From Achromobacter aegrifaciens (GTDB lineage Bacteria > Pseudomonadota > Gammaproteobacteria > Burkholderiales > Burkholderiaceae_B), in contig NZ_CADIJY010000020.1 in the NCBI RefSeq assembly GCF_902859735.1, positions 1 through 64,000 on the forward strand: a stretch of 64,000 bases of DNA, in the 5' to 3' direction. This document shows, piece after piece, positions 50,677-60,326 of the stretch. How positions within the stretch are numbered: the first letter of the stretch is position 1; each line of letters begins with the position of its first letter. The position numbers and the translations under genes were made by a program. The notes under the pieces were generated by a model, which saw only the letters and a program-made list of their open reading frames with translations, was not told where the DNA came from and ran no database searches.

Positions 50677-52206
50677 ATGCATCTCAGCTCTCTCTTTCAC
50701 CGCAGCGCCACTATTTACGCCGATCAGCCCGCGCTGGCCGCCGGCACCCGCGATCCCCTCAGCTACGCCCAGCTTCAGGCCCGGGTGCAGGCGCTGGCCG
50801 GCTGGCTGCGCGGCCCGCTGGGCCTTTTGCCCGGCCAGCGCGTCATGCTGGCGCTGCGCAACCACCCCAGCTACATCGAATCGATGCTGGCCATCTGGCA
50901 CGCCGGCCTCTGCGCCGTGCCGGTCAACGCCAAACTGCATCCCAACGAACTCGAATACATCCTGCGCGACAGCGATGCGCGCCTGTGCCTGTCGCAAGGC
51001 GAATTGCTGCAGGCGCTGGCGCCCGTCGCCCGCAGCTTGCCAGCGACGCGCGTGGTGGACGTGGAGTCGGCAGAATACGCGGCCGGCGCCCTGGGCCAGC
51101 CCTTGCCCCTGGAAACGCGTCCGCCCCAGGACCTGGCCTGGCTGTTCTATACCAGCGGCACTACCGGCAAGCCCAAGGGCGTCATGCTCAGCCATGCCAA
51201 CCTGGTCGGCATGTGCCTGAACTTCTATGCCGACGTGCAGCCGGTACAGCCCGGCGACGCCATGGTCCACGTGGCGCCGCTGTCGCACGGCGGCGGCCTC
51301 TACAGCATTCCGTACTGGCTGCACGGCGCCTTGCAGATCGTGCCCGACAGCGGCGGCCTGGACGAAGAAGAACTGTCCGGGCTGCTGACGCACTACCGCA
51401 ACGTCAGCCTGTTCGCCTCCCCCACCATCGTGCAGCGCATGGTGCGCCACGCCCGTCAGGCAGGCGGCCCGCCGCCCGGCCTGCGCACGCTGATCGTGGG
51501 CGGCGCGCCGTTCTACATCGAAGACATCAAGGACGCGGTGGCCTGCTACGGCGCGCGCGTGGCGCAGATCTACGGACAGGGTGAAAGCCCCATGTCGATA
51601 TCGGCCTTGTCCGCCGTCCAGATCGCCGACGCCGTGGCCCGCAACGATGACGCGCTGCTGGGCTCGGTGGGGTACATCCAGTCGGCCATGGACGTCGAAA
51701 TCCGCGAGGCCTCCGGCCGGCCGGCAGCCCCTGGCGAATTGGGCGAAGTCGTCGTCAGCGGGCCGACCGTAATGCAGGGCTACTGGAACAATCCGCGCGC
51801 CACCGCCGACACGCTGGCTGGCGGCTGGCTCCATACGGGCGATATCGGCATCCTGGACGAACGCGGCCTGCTGCACCTGAAGGACCGCTCCAAGGACGTC
51901 ATCATCAGCGGCGGCACCAACATCTATCCGCGCGAAGTGGAAGAGGCGCTGATGCGCCACGATGCCGTGCAGGAGGTCTCGGTGGTCGGCAGCCCCGACC
52001 CCGAATGGGGCGAGTCGGTGCTGGCCTTCGTGGTGCTCAAGCCCGGCGCCCGGGCCTCCGAGCAGGATCTGGACCGGCTCTGCCTGGAATCCATCGCGCG
52101 CTTCAAGCGCCCCAAGCGCTACGTCTTTCTGGAGGAGCTGCCCAAGAACAGCACCGGCAAAGTGTTAAAACGCGAACTCCAACAACGCGCGCTTCCGACT
52201 CCATGA
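50677..52206 (+). CDS. Acyl-CoA ligase (AMP-forming)
   Basis: Adenylate-forming CoA ligase of 509 residues. P-loop YTSGTTGKPKG (near 166), TGD (near 387), hinge SKDVIISGGTNIYPREVE (near 405) and catalytic Lys in NSTGKVLKREL at the C-terminus. The usual YGxTE motif reads YGQGESP (near 302), a Gly for Thr change seen in some subfamilies. It should activate the imported acid to its CoA ester. The stop overlaps the GntR start by four bases. Confidence 0.93.
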   Translation: MHLSSLFHRSATIYADQPALAAGTRDPLSYAQLQARVQALAGWLRGPLGLLPGQRVMLALRNHPSYIESMLAIWHAGLCAVPVNAKLHPNELEYILRDSDARLCLSQGELLQALAPVARSLPATRVVDVESAEYAAGALGQPLPLETRPPQDLAWLFYTSGTTGKPKGVMLSHANLVGMCLNFYADVQPVQPGDAMVHVAPLSHGGGLYSIPYWLHGALQIVPDSGGLDEEELSGLLTHYRNVSLFASPTIVQRMVRHARQAGGPPPGLRTLIVGGAPFYIEDIKDAVACYGARVAQIYGQGESPMSISALSAVQIADAVARNDDALLGSVGYIQSAMDVEIREASGRPAAPGELGEVVVSGPTVMQGYWNNPRATADTLAGGWLHTGDIGILDERGLLHLKDRSKDVIISGGTNIYPREVEEALMRHDAVQEVSVVGSPDPEWGESVLAFVVLKPGARASEQDLDRLCLESIARFKRPKRYVFLEELPKNSTGKVLKRELQQRALPTP

Positions 52207-52931
52207 CCCAAGCTTTCCCCCTCTTTGGCCGCACCGCTGTCAGCCAGACCGAAAAGGCCTATTGCGCCCTGGAGGAAATGATCGTCACCGGCGAACTGCC
52301 GCCTGGCAGCCAGTGGTCGGAAACCACCCTGAGCGAACGCGTCGGCATCGGCCGCTCGCCGGTGCGCGACGCCCTGCAGAAGCTGGCGTTCCAACGCCTG
52401 GTGGAAATCGCCCCGCGCCAGGGCATCTTCATCTCCGAGATCGACTACCAGGGCCAGTTGAAGATCATTCAGGCGCGCCGCGAGATCGAACGGCTGATCG
52501 TGGCCCAGGCCGCGCAGTGGGCCGACGACGGCGAACGCGCCGAATTGGCGCAACTGGCCCGTGAACTCGAAGACCTGAAGGCCGTCAACGACATGCGCAT
52601 GTACATGCGCCTGCATTTCACCCTGACCAGCCAGATCGGCGCCGCCTCGCGCAACAGCTACGCGGCCGAGTTCCACGCCATGCTGCAGACGCTGGCGCGG
52701 CGTTTCCTGTACTTCCACCAGAAGCGCCATCCGGACCTGGTGCAGATCTGCGAGCTGCACATCCAGCAGATCAACGCCATCGTGGAGGGATCGGTGGAGC
52801 GCGCCATCGCCACGGCGGAGGCGCGCAACGACTATGCCGAGAACCTGGCGCGCAACATCCTGATGGAGCTGATCGTCACCTCGGCGGTCACCATCAGCAA
52901 GCCGCCGCGAGGCCGCAGCGGCGCGGACTGA
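52203..52931 (+). CDS. GntR-family regulator at the end of the organic-acid operon
   Basis: GntR/FadR-subfamily regulator of 242 residues. Winged helix-turn-helix at residues 15-80 (KAYCALEEMIVTGELPPGSQW, SERVGIGRSPVRDALQKLAFQRLV); FCD domain follows with MRLHFTLTSQIGAASRN and ICELHIQQINAI. It is the last gene of the eight-gene operon and translationally coupled to the CoA ligase, so it probably autoregulates the whole unit through the promoter at about 44730-44817. Confidence 0.92.
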   Translation: MTQAFPLFGRTAVSQTEKAYCALEEMIVTGELPPGSQWSETTLSERVGIGRSPVRDALQKLAFQRLVEIAPRQGIFISEIDYQGQLKIIQARREIERLIVAQAAQWADDGERAELAQLARELEDLKAVNDMRMYMRLHFTLTSQIGAASRNSYAAEFHAMLQTLARRFLYFHQKRHPDLVQICELHIQQINAIVEGSVERAIATAEARNDYAENLARNILMELIVTSAVTISKPPRGRSGAD

Positions 52932-52946
52932 CGCCCGGGCGCGGTC

Positions 52947-53915
52947 TCAGCGCCCCGCGTCCGCCAGGTTCTGCCAGGCGCCGGTGCTGCGCCCCTCTTC
53001 CGCCAGGAACTCCACCAGCGTCGGCAAGGCGGCGTCCATCGGCCGGTTGGCCTGGATCCGCATCACGTAGCCCCAGGAGCCCGGCATGCGCAGGTGCGGC
53101 ACCAGGGGCACCAGCCGGCCGCTGGCCAGTTCCTCGTCAATCAGCGGCGCGCGGCCCAGCGCGATGCCGACCCCGGCAGCCGCGGCTGCGGCGACCGTGC
53201 TCAGGCCGCTCAGCACCATGGGTTCCTGCCAGTCGGATTCGGCCAGGCCCAGCCGCGGACTCCAGGTTCGCCAGTCGGTCTCCGGGCTGTCGACGTGCTT
53301 TTCCTCCAGCCAGCGATGGCGCAGGAACACGCCAGGATCGCCGCGCTCGGCCGGATCGACCAGCGACGGACTGCACACGGGCACCACGGTTTCGGTCATC
53401 AACGGGATGTCGCCGGGCTCGGCGATATGCGGCCCCATGGCGCGCACGTGCAGGAACGCCAGGTCGATGTCCTGGCTTTTCCAGGCCGGGTCCTGGCTGG
53501 CGTGCAGGTACACCTGGATGTCGATGCCGGGATGCAGCTCGATGAAGCGTCCGATGCGCGGGGCCAGCCACATGGCGGCCAGCGACGGGTTGGCGGAAAC
53601 GTTCAGGGTATTGCGCCGTTTGCCCCGGGCGGAGGCCCGCACGTTGCGGCAGGCGGTCTCCAGCAGGGTCAAGGCCTGTTGCACGGATGCCAACAGGTCC
53701 GCGCCCGCCGCGGTGGTTTCTGCGCGGCGCACCGTGCCTCCGCGGCGCAGCAGCGCCACCCCCAGGTCCGCCTCCAGCGCCCGCAGTTGATGGCTGACGG
53801 CGCTCTTGGTCACGTGAAGTTCGGCGGCGGCGCGGCTCAGGCTGCCCAGGCGGGCTACGGCCTCGAAGGCGCGCAGGGCCGCCAGCGGCGGCGTGTGGTT
53901 GGGAAGATCGGCCAT
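52947..53915 (-). CDS. LysR-family regulator (GcvA-like)
   Basis: LysR-type regulator of 322 residues. Its N-terminus (PPLAALRAFEAVARLGSLSRAAAELHVTKSAVSHQL) and the segment NVSANPSLAAMWLAPRIGRF are typical of the GcvA/AmpR-like branch. It is divergent from the fused ABC exporter gene with a 92-base gap and faces the GntR gene on the other side. Control of the exporter is likely from position; effector unknown. Confidence 0.92.
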   Translation of the reverse strand: MADLPNHTPPLAALRAFEAVARLGSLSRAAAELHVTKSAVSHQLRALEADLGVALLRRGGTVRRAETTAAGADLLASVQQALTLLETACRNVRASARGKRRNTLNVSANPSLAAMWLAPRIGRFIELHPGIDIQVYLHASQDPAWKSQDIDLAFLHVRAMGPHIAEPGDIPLMTETVVPVCSPSLVDPAERGDPGVFLRHRWLEEKHVDSPETDWRTWSPRLGLAESDWQEPMVLSGLSTVAAAAAAGVGIALGRAPLIDEELASGRLVPLVPHLRMPGSWGYVMRIQANRPMDAALPTLVEFLAEEGRSTGAWQNLADAGR

Positions 53916-54007
53916 GGGTCAAGTCTAGCTCAACCCTAGATTGAAAAACTATCGCTATCGCCGGGTCGCGGGATCGGGGACCATGCAAGCACTGAAAGGA
54001 GTTTGCT

Positions 54008-57000
54008 ATGTATTTCGATTCGCGCCTTTGGCAGTTGACGGCGGGCTTGCGCGCCAGCATGGCGGGCGGCATTTTCCTGGGCCTGCTGGCCCTGGCCGCC
54101 GGCATCGCCCGTTACGTGTTCCTGGGCCAGTTGCTGGCCCGCGTATTCGATGGCGCACCGTCGCAGGACTGGCTCGCGCCGGCGCTGTGGGCCGCCGCCA
54201 TGGTGCTGCTGCGCGCCTTCCTGGACCATTGGCGCACCGTGCAGGCCAACCGCTGCGCCGCCACCGTGCAGCATGCGCTGCGCGCCCGGCTTTATGACCG
54301 CATCGTGAGCCTGGGCCCCGCCTGGTTCGCCAACCAGCGCACGGGCGGCGTGATGCTGACGGTGGTCGACGGAGTCGAGCAGTTGCAAGCCTTCTTCGGC
54401 CAGTACCTGCCGCAAGTCGCGATCGCCGCCGCAGCGCCCTTCGCCATCTTCGCCGTGATCGCGTTCTGGGACGTGCCCACCGCGCTGGTGTTCCTGGCGG
54501 CGGCGCTGTTCGCGCTGTTCGGCCCCATGGCCGTGCACATGCTGGACCGCCGCGCCAGCCTGGCCCGCAGCAAGTCCCTGAACGATTTCGGCGAGGACTT
54601 CCTGGACGCCGTGCAGGGCCTGCCCACGCTGAAGTCCTATGGCCAGGGCAAGGCCTGGGGCCAGCGGCTGGCCGCCCGCGCCCGCAGCCTGTCCGACAAC
54701 ACCTTCTGGGTACTTTCCGTCAGCCTCTTGACGCGCGGCATCAGCGACCTGGGCGTGGCCCTGGGCGCGGCGCTGGCGCTGACGCTGGGCGCCTGGCGAG
54801 TGGCTCACGGCGACATGAGCGTGGAAGCCCTGCTGATCGTGCTGATGGCCGGCACCGAGATCTTCCGCCCGCTGCGCGACCTGCGCTCGGTACTGCACCG
54901 GGGCATGCTGGGCCAGTCGGCCGCCGCCAGCATCCATGCGCTGACGGATGCGCAGCCGCTGACACCCGCCCCCGCCGCCGGCGGCAAGACCCCGGGCTGG
55001 CTCGCGCCCACCATCGAATTCGACAACGTGGCGTTTTCCTACACCCCCGAGCGCCGCGCCCACCAGGGCTTGAGCTTCCGGATCGCCGCGGGCGAACGCG
55101 TTGGCGTGGTCGGCCCCAGCGGCGCCGGCAAGTCGACCATCGTGCGCCTGCTGCTGCGCGAATGCCTGCCCCAATCCGGCAGCATCCGCATCGGCGGCCA
55201 TGACGTGAACGAACTGGATACGCAGGCGCTGCTGTCGCACATCGCGCTGGTAAGCCAGGACATCACGCTGTTCCATGGCACCATCGACGACAACCTGCGG
55301 CTGGGCCGCCCCGACGCCACCCACGAACAGGTGCGCGCCGCCGCCCGCGCCGCCAATATCGACGACTTCATCATGGCGCTGCCCGAGGGCTACGCCACCC
55401 GCATCGGCGAGCGCGGCCTGCAGTTGTCCGGCGGCCAGCGCCAGCGCGTGGCGATCGCCCGCGCGCTGTTGCGCGACGCGCCCATCCTGATCCTGGATGA
55501 GGCGCTGTCGTCGGTGGATACGGAAAACGAAGCGCTGATCCAGCAGGCGCTGGACCGCCTGATGGCCGGCCGCACGACCTTGATCCTGGCCCACCGCCTG
55601 GCCAGCGTCATCGGCGCCGACCGCTGCCTGGTGCTGGACCAGGGCCGGGTCGCGGAGGAAGGACCGCACGCAGAACTGATGCGGCAAAACGGCCTGTACT
55701 ACCGCCTGATGCACGAACAGGCGGCCGCGCACCGCAATCCGTCGGCGGGATCGCCTGCCTCCGCCGCTGCCGTCCCCGCGGAAACGACCGACCGCAACGC
55801 CTCCGGCGAAGAATCCGGCGCGCAAGGCCCGGCCCTGCGCTCGCTGGACGCAGACGCGGTCCAGGTCGGCTGGCGCGCCACGCTCGGCACCCTGCTCTCG
55901 GTGGTCCGGCCGTGGCGCGGCACGCTGACCGCCACGATCCTGCTGGGCGTGGCGCGGGTCGCGGCCTACATCGGCGTGGGCGTGTTCAGCGCGCTGATCG
56001 TCGCCGCCATCCGCGACGGCCGCGACTACTCGGCCCTGATAGCGGGCCTGCTGGTCGCCGCGCCGCTGGCCGCGCTGTTCCACTGGCTCGAATCCTGGCT
56101 GGCCCACGCCATGGCGTACCAGCTGCTGGCCGACATGCGGGTCAAGCTCTACGACAAGCTGGAGCGCCTGGCCCCGGCCTACCTGTTGCAGCGCCGTTCC
56201 GGCGACCTGGTGGCGCTGGCCACCCAGGACGTGGAAATGGTCGAGTACTTCTACGCCCACACCATCGCCCCCGCCATCGTCTCGGTGCTGGTGCCGCTGT
56301 CGGTGCTGGGTTTCCTGGGCGTCTACAGCTGGCCGGTGGCGCTGGCGCTGCTGCCCTTCCTGGCCTATGCGCTGGTATCGCCGGTGCGCGGCCGCCGCAA
56401 GGTCGACGCGCTGGGCGACAAGGCGCGCGAGGCGCTGGGCGAGATGAGCGCCCACACCACCGACACCATCCAGGGCCTGGCCGACCTGACCGCCTTCCAG
56501 GCCACCGGCCGCCGCCGCGATGAATTCCTGCGGGTGGCGGACCATTACCGCACGCGCCGCCTGGACATCCTGGATGACCTGTCGCGCCAGACCGCGGGCT
56601 TTGAAATCGCGATGGGCCTGGGTGGCCTGGCGGTGGCCGTCGTGGGCGCGCTACAGGTATCAGCCGGCGCGCTGTCGGCCGGCATGCTGCCTCTGCTGGT
56701 GCTGATCGCCCTGGCGACCTTCCTGCCAGTCTCCGAGATCTCGCAGGTCAGCCGGCAATTGGCGGACACCATCGCCGCCACCCGCCGCCTGCACGTGGTC
56801 GCCAACGAGCCCGAACCCGTGACCGACGGACCGCTGCCGGCGCCCGTCTCCGCCCACGGCCTGTCGCTGGCCTTCGACCACGTGAGCTTCGCTTATCCAG
56901 GCAAGACCGCGGACACCTTGCGCGACCTGAGCTTCAAGGTGCCGGCCGGCGCCACCGTGGCGGTGGTGGGCGCATCGGGCGCGGGCAAGAGCACCGTGGC

Positions 57001-57619
57001 CAGCCTGCTGCTGCGCTTCTGGGATCCGCGCGCGGGACAGGTCAAGCTCGATGGCGTGGACCTGCGGGAACTGCAGCTGGACGGCCTGCGCGAACGCGTG
57101 GCGCTGGTGACGCAGGACACCTATCTGTTCAACGATACGCTGGAAGGCAACATCCGCCTGGCCCGCCCCGAAGCCAGCCCCGAGGACTTGGCGCGCGCGC
57201 TGGAGCAGGCCGCGCTGGCGGACTTCGTGCGCGCGCTGCCGGACGGTCTGGCGACGCGCGTGGGCGAACGCGGCATGCAGCTATCCGGCGGCCAGCGCCA
57301 GCGCATCTCGATTGCCCGCGCCTTCCTGAAGAACGCGCCAGTGCTGATCCTGGACGAAGCCACCTCGCACCTGGACACCTTGTCGGAAATGCAGGTGCGC
57401 GGCGCGCTGGACGTGCTGATGCGCCATCGGACCACGCTGGTCATCGCGCACCGCCTGTCGACGATACGCGATGCCGACCTGATCCTGGTGCTGGATCGCG
57501 GCACGCTGGCGGAGGCCGGCACGCACGACCAGTTGCTCAGACGGCAAGGGGTCTATGCGCGCCTGGCCAGCCACCAGGGCGGCTACGCCGTCAATAGCGC
57601 AACGTCTCTACCGACTTAG
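54008..57619 (+). CDS. Fused full-length ABC exporter (CydD-CydC-like)
   Basis: Single polypeptide of 1203 residues containing two complete ABC exporter halves. First half: six helices (residues 15-310) with the CydD-like FFGQYLPQVAIAA segment, Walker A GPSGAGKST near 368, signature LSGGQRQRVAIARALL near 475, and ILILDEALSSVDTENE. A Pro/Ser/Ala-rich linker (about 575-610) joins it to the second half: helices at 625-910, Walker A GASGAGKST near 987, LSGGQRQRISIARAF near 1095 and ILDEATSHLDT. Both sites look catalytically intact. Such exporters are usually two genes (CydD and CydC, or MdlA and MdlB); cydAB is not nearby. Substrate unknown. The 3' end overlaps the convergent acylase gene by 29 bases. 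Confidence 0.88.
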   Translation: MYFDSRLWQLTAGLRASMAGGIFLGLLALAAGIARYVFLGQLLARVFDGAPSQDWLAPALWAAAMVLLRAFLDHWRTVQANRCAATVQHALRARLYDRIVSLGPAWFANQRTGGVMLTVVDGVEQLQAFFGQYLPQVAIAAAAPFAIFAVIAFWDVPTALVFLAAALFALFGPMAVHMLDRRASLARSKSLNDFGEDFLDAVQGLPTLKSYGQGKAWGQRLAARARSLSDNTFWVLSVSLLTRGISDLGVALGAALALTLGAWRVAHGDMSVEALLIVLMAGTEIFRPLRDLRSVLHRGMLGQSAAASIHALTDAQPLTPAPAAGGKTPGWLAPTIEFDNVAFSYTPERRAHQGLSFRIAAGERVGVVGPSGAGKSTIVRLLLRECLPQSGSIRIGGHDVNELDTQALLSHIALVSQDITLFHGTIDDNLRLGRPDATHEQVRAAARAANIDDFIMALPEGYATRIGERGLQLSGGQRQRVAIARALLRDAPILILDEALSSVDTENEALIQQALDRLMAGRTTLILAHRLASVIGADRCLVLDQGRVAEEGPHAELMRQNGLYYRLMHEQAAAHRNPSAGSPASAAAVPAETTDRNASGEESGAQGPALRSLDADAVQVGWRATLGTLLSVVRPWRGTLTATILLGVARVAAYIGVGVFSALIVAAIRDGRDYSALIAGLLVAAPLAALFHWLESWLAHAMAYQLLADMRVKLYDKLERLAPAYLLQRRSGDLVALATQDVEMVEYFYAHTIAPAIVSVLVPLSVLGFLGVYSWPVALALLPFLAYALVSPVRGRRKVDALGDKAREALGEMSAHTTDTIQGLADLTAFQATGRRRDEFLRVADHYRTRRLDILDDLSRQTAGFEIAMGLGGLAVAVVGALQVSAGALSAGMLPLLVLIALATFLPVSEISQVSRQLADTIAATRRLHVVANEPEPVTDGPLPAPVSAHGLSLAFDHVSFAYPGKTADTLRDLSFKVPAGATVAVVGASGAGKSTVASLLLRFWDPRAGQVKLDGVDLRELQLDGLRERVALVTQDTYLFNDTLEGNIRLARPEASPEDLARALEQAALADFVRALPDGLATRVGERGMQLSGGQRQRISIARAFLKNAPVLILDEATSHLDTLSEMQVRGALDVLMRHRTTLVIAHRLSTIRDADLILVLDRGTLAEAGTHDQLLRRQGVYARLASHQGGYAVNSATSLPT

Positions 57620-60173
57620 CGTTGGCGCGCACTTCCGCATCCGTGAACCAGACCCGCTTGTTGCCGAAGCTGGTGTACAGGTCGAACTGGTCGCGGATGT
57701 GGGGCGACGGCGTGCCGTCCGGGGCGACAAAACCGCTTTGCCCCGGCGCCACCACGTCCACCGCGCGCACGCCTTTGCCATCGAACACCGTCATGTTGTT
57801 CTCGGTGCCGCGGTTCTGCGTGGCCGGAAAGCTCAGCACCGCCTTGTCATCCGCCTGCGGCACGCCCAGGAAATTCTTGGGCGCGAACACCATGGGCGGC
57901 GCGGGTATGCGCCAGCTTGCCGGATCCTGGCCATAGGCCTTCTGCAAGGCCGCCAGCGCATCGTCCAGCGCGGCCAGGCTCACGTCCCGCGGCCGCTGGC
58001 CATTGAAGAAGTCGTACTTCTGCGGCACGCCCGAATCGCGGCCGGCCAGCGCATTGAACAGCGCCTTCACCCCCACCGTCAGGTTGACCGAACCCGTGGC
58101 GGGCGCCGCCTGCGTCGGATAGCCGGTGGCGCTGTACCACTTGAAGAAGTCCGCGGGCATCTCGTCGGCCAGCGTGCGCTTGAGCATGGCGCGCAGCCAG
58201 GCGTCCATCACGGCAGGTCCCGCGTTGTCGTAGTAGCCGGCCTGCTTGTCGCTGGTGGCCATGCCGTCCCAGGACGCCAGCCCCGCAACCAGCCCGGCCC
58301 GCGCATCGTCCGCCGGCAAGCCCTGCACCGCCTGCTGCAGATACGGCAGGAAGTGGCGGCGGTTGACGTCGGCATAGCTGGTGGTGCGGATCAGGTCCCA
58401 CATCTGCTGCGCGCTGACCTTGCCGCCGTTGGCCGTCATGGCTTTCAGGCGGGTCTCGATCTCGGCGTAGCGGTCGGCCTGGCCCCACACGATGGCGAAC
58501 AGGTCGGTGGACGGATAACCGCGCATGGGCTGGTTGTTCCAGTTGGCGATGAAGCCCTGGCGCGGGTTGTAGACCTGCGGATTGGTCGAGAACGGCAGCA
58601 TGCCGTCCCAGTCCATCTCGCCCGTGCCCGGCACGGGCAGGCGCGGATCATGGCCCGGACGACGCTTGGGATAGAAGCCCGTGTGCGCGTAGCCGATGTT
58701 GCCCTTGTCGTCGGCGTAGTACCAGTTGATGGTCAGCGCGTGGCGCGCCGCCTGCTGCTTCCACTGGTCCCAGTTGCGCGACTGCGCCTTGTGGGTCCAG
58801 GCCATCAGCGATTGCAGCTCATAGCCTTCCCAGGCGCGCGCCTTGGCATAGGCCACGTGCTGCTTGTCGTCGAACTTGGTGACGATGCCGTGCACCGTGC
58901 GGTACACGTCCATCACCACCGGCTGCCCATCCTTGACCTCGATGAGCTCGGTGCGCTTTTCCATCGTCTTCCAGACGCCGTCGTGGAAGTAGCGGGTGCG
59001 GTCGTTCGGGTCGAGCTTTTCGGCGTAGATGTCCACGTCGTCGCCAAAGCCCGCGGTCGAGCCCCAGGTCACGTGCGCATTGTGGCCGAACAGGATGCTG
59101 GGATAGGCGAACGGCGTGTTGCCCACCACGTCGAAACCCGCGCCGTGCAGGCCGATGCCGTAGGTGTAGGCGGGATTCCACCAGCCGAACTGCGGCCCGT
59201 TCAGCAGGATGGAACGAGCGTCCTTGGCGTGGTCGCGGCCCACGATCCACATGTTGCTGGTGGTCGGAAAACCGGCGATGCCCGGCTGCCCCGATTCCGC
59301 GAACTGCGCCAGCAGGCGCGCCGACGCGGCCGCGGGCGTCTCATCCAGCACGCCGCGCGTCTGCGGATCGCGCGCCACGCGTTCCAGCATGGGCGGCGTG
59401 CCGTCGTAGCGCGGCAGCGCATAGGACAGCCTGGCGGACGGCTTGGCGCCATCGGGCCGGTACACGCCCTCTTCCTCGGGCACGGTGGTGGGCGCGCGGC
59501 TGTCGGTCATCCAGCGCAGCTGGTTGAAGATCTGCATGGCGCGCTCGTCGCCATGCTGGTCCTTCAGGGCAGTCAGCAGCGCCAGGTTGTCGATCTCGCT
59601 GTTGGCATCGGAAAAACGATTGGCCATGGTGCCCACGAACACCATCGCCACGTCATAGGCCGTCCAGTCCGCGGGCTGGAAACGCAGATCGTTGAATTCC
59701 TTGGGCATCAGGCTGCCGGGCTCGGCCCGCACCCGCGCGATCCAGGCGTTCATGCCGGCCGCATAGCCGTCCAGGATCTGCCGCTCGGATGCGGGCAGCG
59801 CGGCCAATTGGCGCTGGATGCGCTCGGGCGAGAAATTGCCGCGGATGGATTTGTCGAACGCCACCATGGGCTGGCCCAGCACCTCGGCCACGCGGCCCTG
59901 GGTACTGCGCCGCGCCATTTCCATCTGGAACAGGCGGTCCTGCGCCACCGCATAGCCGTAGCCATAGAAAATGCCGTACACGGTGTTGGCGTACACATGG
60001 GGCATGCCATAGCCGTCGCGCCGGATCGTGACCTGGCCGCTGGCCGCGCCGGCCGGACGCAACGCGGCCTCGGACTGCTTCTGAGCGTGCTGCTGGACTT
60101 CCTGGGCATGGGCTTGGGCGCCCATGGCCGCGCAGGCCGCCAGGATGGCGGCCGACAACAAGTGCTGCTTCAT
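57591..60173 (-). CDS. pac: Penicillin G acylase precursor
   Basis: Periplasmic N-terminal nucleophile hydrolase of 860 residues, made as a precursor that cuts itself into alpha and beta chains. Signal peptide ends near AHA-QE (24). The beta chain should start at Ser306 (PTT/SNMWIVG), leaving 555 residues, close to the 557 of E. coli. Residues that line the E. coli active site are kept: MANRFSD (Met142, Arg145 and Phe146 of alpha), NGPQFGW, TAGFGDDVDIY and the Asn in IANWNNQP (Asn241 of beta). So cleavage of phenylacetyl-type amides is probable; the natural substrate is unsettled. The 3' end overlaps the ABC exporter gene; a LysR gene is divergent. Confidence 0.93.
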   Translation of the reverse strand: MKQHLLSAAILAACAAMGAQAHAQEVQQHAQKQSEAALRPAGAASGQVTIRRDGYGMPHVYANTVYGIFYGYGYAVAQDRLFQMEMARRSTQGRVAEVLGQPMVAFDKSIRGNFSPERIQRQLAALPASERQILDGYAAGMNAWIARVRAEPGSLMPKEFNDLRFQPADWTAYDVAMVFVGTMANRFSDANSEIDNLALLTALKDQHGDERAMQIFNQLRWMTDSRAPTTVPEEEGVYRPDGAKPSARLSYALPRYDGTPPMLERVARDPQTRGVLDETPAAASARLLAQFAESGQPGIAGFPTTSNMWIVGRDHAKDARSILLNGPQFGWWNPAYTYGIGLHGAGFDVVGNTPFAYPSILFGHNAHVTWGSTAGFGDDVDIYAEKLDPNDRTRYFHDGVWKTMEKRTELIEVKDGQPVVMDVYRTVHGIVTKFDDKQHVAYAKARAWEGYELQSLMAWTHKAQSRNWDQWKQQAARHALTINWYYADDKGNIGYAHTGFYPKRRPGHDPRLPVPGTGEMDWDGMLPFSTNPQVYNPRQGFIANWNNQPMRGYPSTDLFAIVWGQADRYAEIETRLKAMTANGGKVSAQQMWDLIRTTSYADVNRRHFLPYLQQAVQGLPADDARAGLVAGLASWDGMATSDKQAGYYDNAGPAVMDAWLRAMLKRTLADEMPADFFKWYSATGYPTQAAPATGSVNLTVGVKALFNALAGRDSGVPQKYDFFNGQRPRDVSLAALDDALAALQKAYGQDPASWRIPAPPMVFAPKNFLGVPQADDKAVLSFPATQNRGTENNMTVFDGKGVRAVDVVAPGQSGFVAPDGTPSPHIRDQFDLYTSFGNKRVWFTDAEVRANAKSVETLRY

Positions 60174-60326
60174 TCGAATCTGTCTCCGTATTTGACGAGC
60201 CGCGCCGCGGTGCGAGTCCCGGGCACGGTTTGCGGCGCCTCTGCGGGCGCCGTCTGCGGACCATGATACGAACAGCCTATCTATAATTCCAATGCATTTA
60301 TTTCATAGTATTTATGCGGCTTGGAC

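Noticed and set aside
49240-51960. 906-codon leftward open frame across livF, thiolase and CoA ligase genes
   Set aside because: It spans several real overlapping genes on the other strand and encodes low-complexity Ala/Gly/Arg/His sequence with no domain.
57555-60266. 903-codon rightward open frame antisense to penicillin acylase
   Set aside because: Shadow of a strongly biased coding sequence; no recognisable protein, and the acylase frame is unambiguous.
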